Source of the DNA: Candidatus Obscuribacterales bacterium
Lineage (GTDB): Bacteria; Cyanobacteriota; Vampirovibrionia; Obscuribacterales; Obscuribacteraceae
Direction of reading: 5' to 3'
Assembly (NCBI GenBank): GCA_021732025.1
Contig: JAKFVU010000042.1
Coordinates: forward strand, 1 to 63,441
DNA: 63,441 nt
Positions 58,686 through 63,441 of this stretch are shown here, in pieces. Every line of letters starts with the position of its first letter. Within the stretch, counting starts at the first letter, position 1. A program made the translations under genes and the position numbers. Below the pieces are notes generated by a model. The model saw nothing but the letters and a program-made list of their open reading frames with translations, made no database searches and was not told the origin of the DNA.

Positions 58686-60137
58686 TTAGTCGAGTGGTTT
58701 GTAGTCTTTAGGAAGACCAAAGTTGTACATGCGCTCAAAGGCATCTTTCAAGCCTTCTTCGCCGCGTTTAGGGCGAGAGCCCGCAATGATTTCTACGAGC
58801 CGCTTCCAAGTTACTTGTTGGAATGGGCCAATGTCTTCTGAGGTATTGCGATCACGCTCGCTTTCCATAACTTTTAAGACGCGGTCTGACGGTAGTTTGT
58901 CGAAAGCATCTACGCAGCGTACATCGAAATGGTTGTCGCGGCCGGCATCGAGTATTTCTGCAACTTTTTCAATGGGCATGCGATTGCGGTAGTGCCTTAC
59001 TGAAGTAAGAGCATCAAACACGTCTGCCACAGCGATTATGCGCGAGAGAAAAGGAATCTCCTCGCCCTTTAAATTGCGATAGTAGCCAGTGCCGTCTAAT
59101 TTTTCATGGTGGCAAGAAGCAACGAAAGGCACAGCCCCAAGACGTTTGGTGAATGGTAGATTGTTGAGCAAGTCAAAAGTGATACTGGCATGCTTTTGTA
59201 CTGTGGCATATTCTTCTGGTGTCAGGCGGCCGTTCTTCCACAATATCGCTTCTGGTACGCCGATTTTGCCGTAGTCGTGCATCATGGCTGAGTAGCGCAG
59301 TACGTCTAAATCTTCAGCGATGACATCAAGTCCTGTACCGATCAAAAGACTATAGTTGGTGACTCTCACCGAGTGGCCAGCCGTTAGTGGGTCACGTTTA
59401 TCAATTGTTTGAGCCAATACTTCTAAAGTCTTGTCGACAAAGCTTTCGATTTCGGCATAAGCCTGAGCTTGTTCAATTAATCCAGAGGCCACTGCAGTCA
59501 AGGCTTCAAGCCAGTCTTCGTCTTCTGAAGTGAAGGGGCCGGCTAGTTTGTTGAGAACTTGGAAAACTCCGATGATGCTACCTTCGCGGTTGCGCATGGG
59601 CACGCATAAGACACTGCGGGTCTTGTAGCCCGTGTGTTTATCAACAGCTGGGTCGAAGCGTTCGTCTTGATAGGCATCAGGAATATTGATAATTTTGCCG
59701 CTGCGCGCGCAGTGGCTGACAATAGCCGTACCAGACATAGGAATGCGAATAGTGCGTGCACCGACAAGGCCTTGGGCAACTTGGGTCCAAAGTTCGCTCT
59801 TCTCTTGGTCCAGCACGAAAACACTGCAACGATCGCATTTGAGCATGTTCTGCGTTTCGCGAGTAATAGTCTCAAGTAGAGCATCAAGCTTGCGTTCGGT
59901 GGCCATTGATTTAACTACTCGGTAAAGACCCGATAGGGGGCGCAAACGCTCTAACTCTTCTTGCAGTCTGAGCGACTTGATTTCGCGTTCAATTAGAGCA
60001 ATTTCGCGCTGATGCAACTCCGATTCAAGATCGCGCAAATCGGTGGCGCTTAAGACTGGCTTGGGCGCTTTCTCATTCTCTTGGTTGGGCGGAGACTGCT
60101 CGTGCTCATGCCCGACTCTTTGAGATCCCTTTGCCAT
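58686..60137 (-). CDS. GAF plus HD-GYP signalling phosphodiesterase
   Basis: A 483-residue signalling protein. The N-terminal coiled coil (about 30-70) is followed by a GAF domain (about 75-225) and an HD-GYP domain (about 245-400). The HD pair is in MMHDYGKIGVPEAIL. The HHExxDGxGYP block reads HHEKLDGTGYYR, so the proline is tyrosine. HD-GYP proteins hydrolyse cyclic di-GMP in the cytoplasm. The changed residue leaves the metal ligands intact. There is no membrane segment. The GAF domain could sense a small ligand or redox state. Confidence 0.92.
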   Translation of the reverse strand: MAKGSQRVGHEHEQSPPNQENEKAPKPVLSATDLRDLESELHQREIALIEREIKSLRLQEELERLRPLSGLYRVVKSMATERKLDALLETITRETQNMLKCDRCSVFVLDQEKSELWTQVAQGLVGARTIRIPMSGTAIVSHCARSGKIINIPDAYQDERFDPAVDKHTGYKTRSVLCVPMRNREGSIIGVFQVLNKLAGPFTSEDEDWLEALTAVASGLIEQAQAYAEIESFVDKTLEVLAQTIDKRDPLTAGHSVRVTNYSLLIGTGLDVIAEDLDVLRYSAMMHDYGKIGVPEAILWKNGRLTPEEYATVQKHASITFDLLNNLPFTKRLGAVPFVASCHHEKLDGTGYYRNLKGEEIPFLSRIIAVADVFDALTSVRHYRNRMPIEKVAEILDAGRDNHFDVRCVDAFDKLPSDRVLKVMESERDRNTSEDIGPFQQVTWKRLVEIIAGSRPKRGEEGLKDAFERMYNFGLPKDYKPLD

Positions 60138-60193
60138 TTGGTTAGCCTCTTGCTTCTAACTAACTTCTATATACCCTTATACTCAAACGCACT

Positions 60194-60952
60194 TTATTCT
60201 TGGGCTTGCAGGCTGGGCGGATAGGCCGGAGCCTCCAGGCGTCGCCAAATTAGGAGCCAAGCGCGGCCAATTACTCTCTTCTGGTCGAGGAAGCCCCATA
60301 CGTGGCTGTCTTCTGAATTATTGCGGTTGTCACCCATCATAAATAGGCGACCGGGCGGAACTATGATCGGTTCGTTGGCCTTGGCTTTGTCGCCAGTAGG
60401 TTGAATGTAGTTGCCTTTGGTGTTGCGGCCCTTGATGTCGGCTAAGACATTGAGATTGTAGGCGGGCACTTCTTTGATGTAGGCCGACTCATCTAAAAGC
60501 TGGCCATTAACATAGACCCCTTGGCCGTCTTGAACTCTAATGATGTCACCAGGCAGACCAATGACACGCTTAATGAAAGCTGGGTCATTAGGAAAGAATG
60601 GAAGGCCGGTGAGGCGACCAAGCCAGTGCAAAGGATCGTTCGAAAGCTCTTCTCCGCCCATCTCAATGGCCGGAGGATAAAAGACAAGAATATCGCCGCG
60701 CTGTATTGGTTTACCCAAGTGACCTGAAATTTTCTCTACGATCAAGCGATCGTTAATTTGCAGGGTCGGCTCCATTGAACTTGATGGAATGTAGCGCGCT
60801 TCAGCTATACCCCAGCGAATACCAATGAGCAGAATTAGAGTAACGACAATTAGTTCAACAGCTTCTCTGAAGAAGCCGTGAAAAAATCCTTTGGGAGAAT
60901 TGTCTGGAGTTGAACTCTCGGTTTGTTGCGGTGCTGAAGTGGTCACAGGCAA
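60194..60952 (-). CDS. lepB: Signal peptidase I
   Basis: Membrane-bound leader peptidase of 252 residues. One N-terminal membrane helix (about 31-50) precedes the catalytic Ser59 in PSSSMEPT. The general base is K128 in FIKRVIGLPGD. MMGDNRNNSEDSHVWGFL is the last family motif. It processes exported preproteins at the outer face of the inner membrane, of which this window encodes many. It is followed by the HD-GYP gene after 56 bases. Confidence 0.97.
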   Translation of the reverse strand: MPVTTSAPQQTESSTPDNSPKGFFHGFFREAVELIVVTLILLIGIRWGIAEARYIPSSSMEPTLQINDRLIVEKISGHLGKPIQRGDILVFYPPAIEMGGEELSNDPLHWLGRLTGLPFFPNDPAFIKRVIGLPGDIIRVQDGQGVYVNGQLLDESAYIKEVPAYNLNVLADIKGRNTKGNYIQPTGDKAKANEPIIVPPGRLFMMGDNRNNSEDSHVWGFLDQKRVIGRAWLLIWRRLEAPAYPPSLQAQE

Positions 60953-60979
60953 ATTATCTTGTCCTAACTAAAGTAGAGA

Positions 60980-62386
60980 TTATACAGTCAAAACCTTTTT
61001 TTTGATGGCCTTAGCCGCCAAGGTCGCTGTCAGCGCCTCAACGAATTGATCAAGCTCAGCAACCGGATTCATTTCGGTGACTGCAATGAGGATACTGGCA
61101 CCTAGTTCAGGGTTGGCAGTCGACAAGTCGATGCCACCGAGAATTCCTTTCTCTTTCAATTGATCAAGAACCTCTTGGGCCTTCACTCCTGCTGGTAGAG
61201 TCAGGGCAAATTCGTTGAAGAATGGCTGCTCGAAGGCAAGTTTGACACCGTCAATTGCAGTTAGTTTTTCAGCAAGATAATGGGCTCTCTGTAGACTGAT
61301 CTGAGCCAACTCCCGCAGACCTTGTGGCCCCATGCAGGTGAGATAGACCAGCATGGCCAGGGCGTTTAAGGCTTGGTTGGTGCAAATATTAGAGGTGGCT
61401 TTAGCGCGTCTAATGTGCTGCTCTCGTGTTTGCAGAGTGAGAGTGAAAGCGCGTTGACCTCTGTTATCGACAGTCATTCCGGCCAGACGACCAGGAAGTT
61501 GACGAATGAATTCTTTGCGACAGGCCATGTAGCCAGCCGATGGTCCACCGAAGCTGAGGAAGTTGCCGCAACTTTGAGCGTCACCAACCACGATATCGGC
61601 TCCAAGATCGCCCGGTGCTTTCAAAAGACCAAGGCTAATAGGATCGCTGATTACAACAAGCAGAGCGCCATGGCTATGTACAGTTGTGGCAATAGACTCA
61701 AGCTCTTCAATGCAACCAAAGTAATTTGGATATTGCACAACAAAACAGGCTACATCTTTATCTATAACTGCGTCTAAGTTACTTCCGGCTGGAGCAATAA
61801 TTGTTTCTATGCCAAAGGCCGTTGCATAAGTCTCAGTGACCATGCGATGTTCAGGGTTCACTCCAGCAGAAAGAACAACCTTCTTGCGCGCGGTTGTGGC
61901 TAAGCGTACTGCCATCATCGCCGCTTCAGCTGCGGCAGTAGGGCCGTCATACATAGAAGCGTTGGCGACGTCCATACCGGTGATTAAACATACTGCAGTT
62001 TGAAATTCGTATATCGCTTGGAGGCTTCCTTGTGATACTTCAGGCTGATAGGGCGTATAGGCTGTGGCAAATTCAGAGCGAGAAATTATGGCTGGCACCA
62101 CTGCTGGTACGAACCTTCTATATGATCCGCCCCCTAAAAAGGATGCTTGTTGGCTAGCTGGTTTGTTTTTAGCAGCCAGTTTTTGCATGTAGGCCGAAAG
62201 CTCTAGTTCAGAAAGACCTTCTTGAATGTCTAGTGGCTTAGCACGCACTGATGCGGGAATGTGACTAATCAATTCTTCGAAAGTTTTCACCCCTATTTCT
62301 TTGAGCATCTCAGCTCTCTCGGCCTCGGTGTTAGGCAAATAGGGGAAGTGCAGTTCTTTATCGTCGATGTTATTGTTGATCGTCAT
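60980..62386 (-). CDS. gcvPA: Glycine dehydrogenase (decarboxylating) subunit 1
   Basis: The N-terminal half of the split P protein of the glycine cleavage system, 468 residues. Landmarks include FPYLPNTEAERAEMLKEIG, ELISHIP, FLGGGSYRRFVPAVVPAI, TGMDVANASMYDGPTAAAEA and GDAQSCGNFLSFGGPSAGY. The PLP-binding lysine lies in subunit 2 (GcvPB), which must be encoded outside this window, as must GcvT and GcvH. I see no glycine riboswitch in the 117-base divergent gap. The start follows family alignment. Confidence 0.96.
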   Translation of the reverse strand: MTINNNIDDKELHFPYLPNTEAERAEMLKEIGVKTFEELISHIPASVRAKPLDIQEGLSELELSAYMQKLAAKNKPASQQASFLGGGSYRRFVPAVVPAIISRSEFATAYTPYQPEVSQGSLQAIYEFQTAVCLITGMDVANASMYDGPTAAAEAAMMAVRLATTARKKVVLSAGVNPEHRMVTETYATAFGIETIIAPAGSNLDAVIDKDVACFVVQYPNYFGCIEELESIATTVHSHGALLVVISDPISLGLLKAPGDLGADIVVGDAQSCGNFLSFGGPSAGYMACRKEFIRQLPGRLAGMTVDNRGQRAFTLTLQTREQHIRRAKATSNICTNQALNALAMLVYLTCMGPQGLRELAQISLQRAHYLAEKLTAIDGVKLAFEQPFFNEFALTLPAGVKAQEVLDQLKEKGILGGIDLSTANPELGASILIAVTEMNPVAELDQFVEALTATLAAKAIKKKVLTV

Positions 62387-62503
62387 TTTCTCTGTCTTTT
62401 AAATGCTGAATACTTTTAAGTATGATGCCACATCTATAAGTGTAGCCATTTAGTCAAAAGCGATGATAAAAAATACTTCGAAAATAGCTCATGAAGGTAG
62501 TCG

Positions 62504-63124
62504 GTGAAAATTATTGTTGGTCTTGGAAATCCCGGCGCGCGTTACGAGATGACCAGGCACAATGTTGGCTTTAGATTAGTTGAGAAGTTGGCAACACAAT
62601 TGGGGGCCGACTTTCGCAATAGCGGCTCGCAGCAATGTGATTGGGCACGCGCGAAAGTAGGCAATTTTGATGTCGTGCTTGTCAAGCCACTTACATATAT
62701 GAACTTGTCTGGGCAGTCGGTGCAGAAAGTTTTGCACTGGTACAAAGTCGACATAAAGGCTAATCCAGGTGATTTGATCGTGGTTCACGATGATGTCTCA
62801 CTCAATTTAGGTCGCCTGCGTTTTCAAAAGGCTGGCGGCGCCGGTGGTCAGCATGGTGTCGAATCAATCATCGAGTGCCTTTCTGGCAATAAGCAGTTCG
62901 ATCGTCTCAAGCTCGGAGTGGGCCCAGATCCTGGCGGAGCTACTCGGGGTGATTATGTACTTAGTACATTTCCACCAGAGCAGCAAAAAATAGTAGAAGA
63001 AATCTTGCTGCAAGGATGTGAAGGAATTAAGCATTGGCTAAAGAGTGATATTGACAAATCTGCCAACAGATTTAATGCACTTGACCTCTCGCCTTTACCG
63101 CCTAAAATCGAAGAGCCAAAATGA
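62504..63124 (+). CDS. pth: Peptidyl-tRNA hydrolase
   Basis: Releases tRNA from prematurely dropped peptidyl-tRNA. The 206-residue protein begins VGLGNPGARYEMTRHNVGF, with the catalytic histidine in RHNVGF. VKPLTYMNLSGQSV, VVHDDVSLNLGRLRFQKAGG and the GQHGVESIIECL block are intact. The start is GTG with GAAGG upstream. It is about ten residues longer than E. coli Pth at the C-terminus. Confidence 0.97.
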   Translation: MKIIVGLGNPGARYEMTRHNVGFRLVEKLATQLGADFRNSGSQQCDWARAKVGNFDVVLVKPLTYMNLSGQSVQKVLHWYKVDIKANPGDLIVVHDDVSLNLGRLRFQKAGGAGGQHGVESIIECLSGNKQFDRLKLGVGPDPGGATRGDYVLSTFPPEQQKIVEEILLQGCEGIKHWLKSDIDKSANRFNALDLSPLPPKIEEPK

Positions 63125-63171
63125 AATTCTGCTAAAGCGGCATATACTCTAGATTTTCGTTAATCATCTCT

Positions 63172-63362
63172 TCGATAGTGGCGGGCGCTACTATCGATAA
63201 CTTCGCCCAGTACGGGCGTTACGCTTTGTATCTAAAGAAGACCTTTTTGTCGGGAGTGTTGAGTAACACTGAAATAATTCTTGAATGAAAAATCATGCTT
63301 TCGAGAGGTGATTTGGGCGATGTCAGTAGCCTAGAATCACTCATGAGTCAAGGCAAGGAGCC
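63172..63362 (+). promoter_or_regulatory. Consecutive hairpins between pth and the next gene
   Basis: The first hairpin is strong: TCGATAGT (63172-63179) pairs with ACTATCGA (63190-63197), and G-C pairs extend it inwards to a tetraloop. The next is CGCCC/GGGCG. Further on come GTGTT/AACAC, a ten-base palindrome ACTCATGAGT (63339-63348) and a TCAAGGC/GCCTTTGA pair before the next start. No T-run follows the first stem. The set may be the leader of the downstream gene or a terminator region. Confidence 0.4.
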
Positions 63363-63381
63363 TTTGAAGGGGTACCGTTAA

Positions 63382-63441
63382 GTGAACAGTTTGGCACAAA
63401 CAAGTTTGCTGGATAGATTTATAAGCGCCAAGAAGGGCAGC
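63382..63441 (+). CDS. Partial gene at the right edge, unknown
   Basis: An open frame of 20 codons runs off the window. It starts with GTG (MNSLAQTSLLDRFISAKKGS) and has AAGGGG about ten bases upstream. The sequence is too short to name. It may be the next gene after pth. Confidence 0.4.
   Translation, partial: MNSLAQTSLLDRFISAKKGS

Noticed and set aside
62387..62503. Glycine riboswitch upstream of gcvPA
   Set aside because: The gap is only 117 bases and lacks the tandem-aptamer GG-rich motifs expected.

Overview
The window is 63.4 kb of gene-dense bacterial chromosome with about 54 protein genes, short intergenic gaps, and no rRNA, tRNA, CRISPR array, phage or insertion sequence that I can see. 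The host is a Gram-negative (diderm) bacterium. It carries lipid A/LPS genes (waaA, lpxK, a heptosyltransferase-type GT9), a secretin, an AMIN-domain amidase and many exported proteins. Several features fit a non-photosynthetic relative of the Cyanobacteria (Vampirovibrionia/Melainabacteria, possibly Obscuribacterales). These are a BtpA-family protein, a double-domain KaiC-like ATPase, serine/threonine kinases with an N-terminal zinc knuckle, an AMIN-type amidase and a membrane pyrophosphatase. No photosynthesis gene is seen. The taxonomic placement is an inference from gene content and should be tested with GyrB, RecF or S2 trees.

Layout. 1-4996: the start of a pyrophosphatase gene, then amidase, murI, a type-4 uracil-DNA glycosylase and a small unknown gene. 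5020-12774: an eight-gene minus-strand operon encoding an SPFH-SHOCT protein, two zinc-ribbon DUF4178 proteins, a 46-residue membrane peptide, a DUF350 protein, a membrane-anchored spermidine-synthase-like protein, an exported FAD amine oxidase and a histidine-rich polytopic membrane protein. This is the most interesting accessory locus; a consensus-like promoter lies just upstream. 12969-22540: a prolyl-oligopeptidase-like enzyme, a zinc-knuckle kinase, hemW, then TPR, secretin and Sel1 genes. 22541-29084: an FAD/NAD(P) protein, glmS, and the classic rpsB-tsf-pyrH-frr block read right to left.

29549-37058: an HNH endonuclease, priA, then a tightly overlapped LPS operon waaA-lpxK-GT9 and an exported unknown. 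37074-43840: a CDP-alcohol phosphatidyltransferase and gyrB on the minus strand, then ribF, recF and a second zinc-knuckle kinase on the plus strand. 43837-50552: two divergent metabolic operons, asparaginase II-cyclase-BtpA leftwards and RidA-aldehyde dehydrogenase-SDR-saccharopine-dehydrogenase-like rightwards. Together they look partly like the lower kynurenine/2-aminomuconate route. 50557-63441: a response regulator/KaiC-like pair, a thioredoxin-fold protein, an M20 peptidase, an AMP-forming acyl-CoA synthetase, an RNase J homologue that has lost most metal ligands, an exported unknown, a GAF/HD-GYP protein, lepB, gcvPA, pth and the first codons of a further gene.

Two themes cut across the window. 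First, in-frame tandem duplications of 12-21 bp occur in linkers of at least six proteins, and short tandem repeats occur in three gaps. Second, several proteins keep a recognisable fold but lack canonical catalytic residues (the RNase J homologue, the SDR, the HD-GYP variant). Many genes start with GTG or TTG, and several starts were moved from the longest open frame on the strength of ribosome binding sites.
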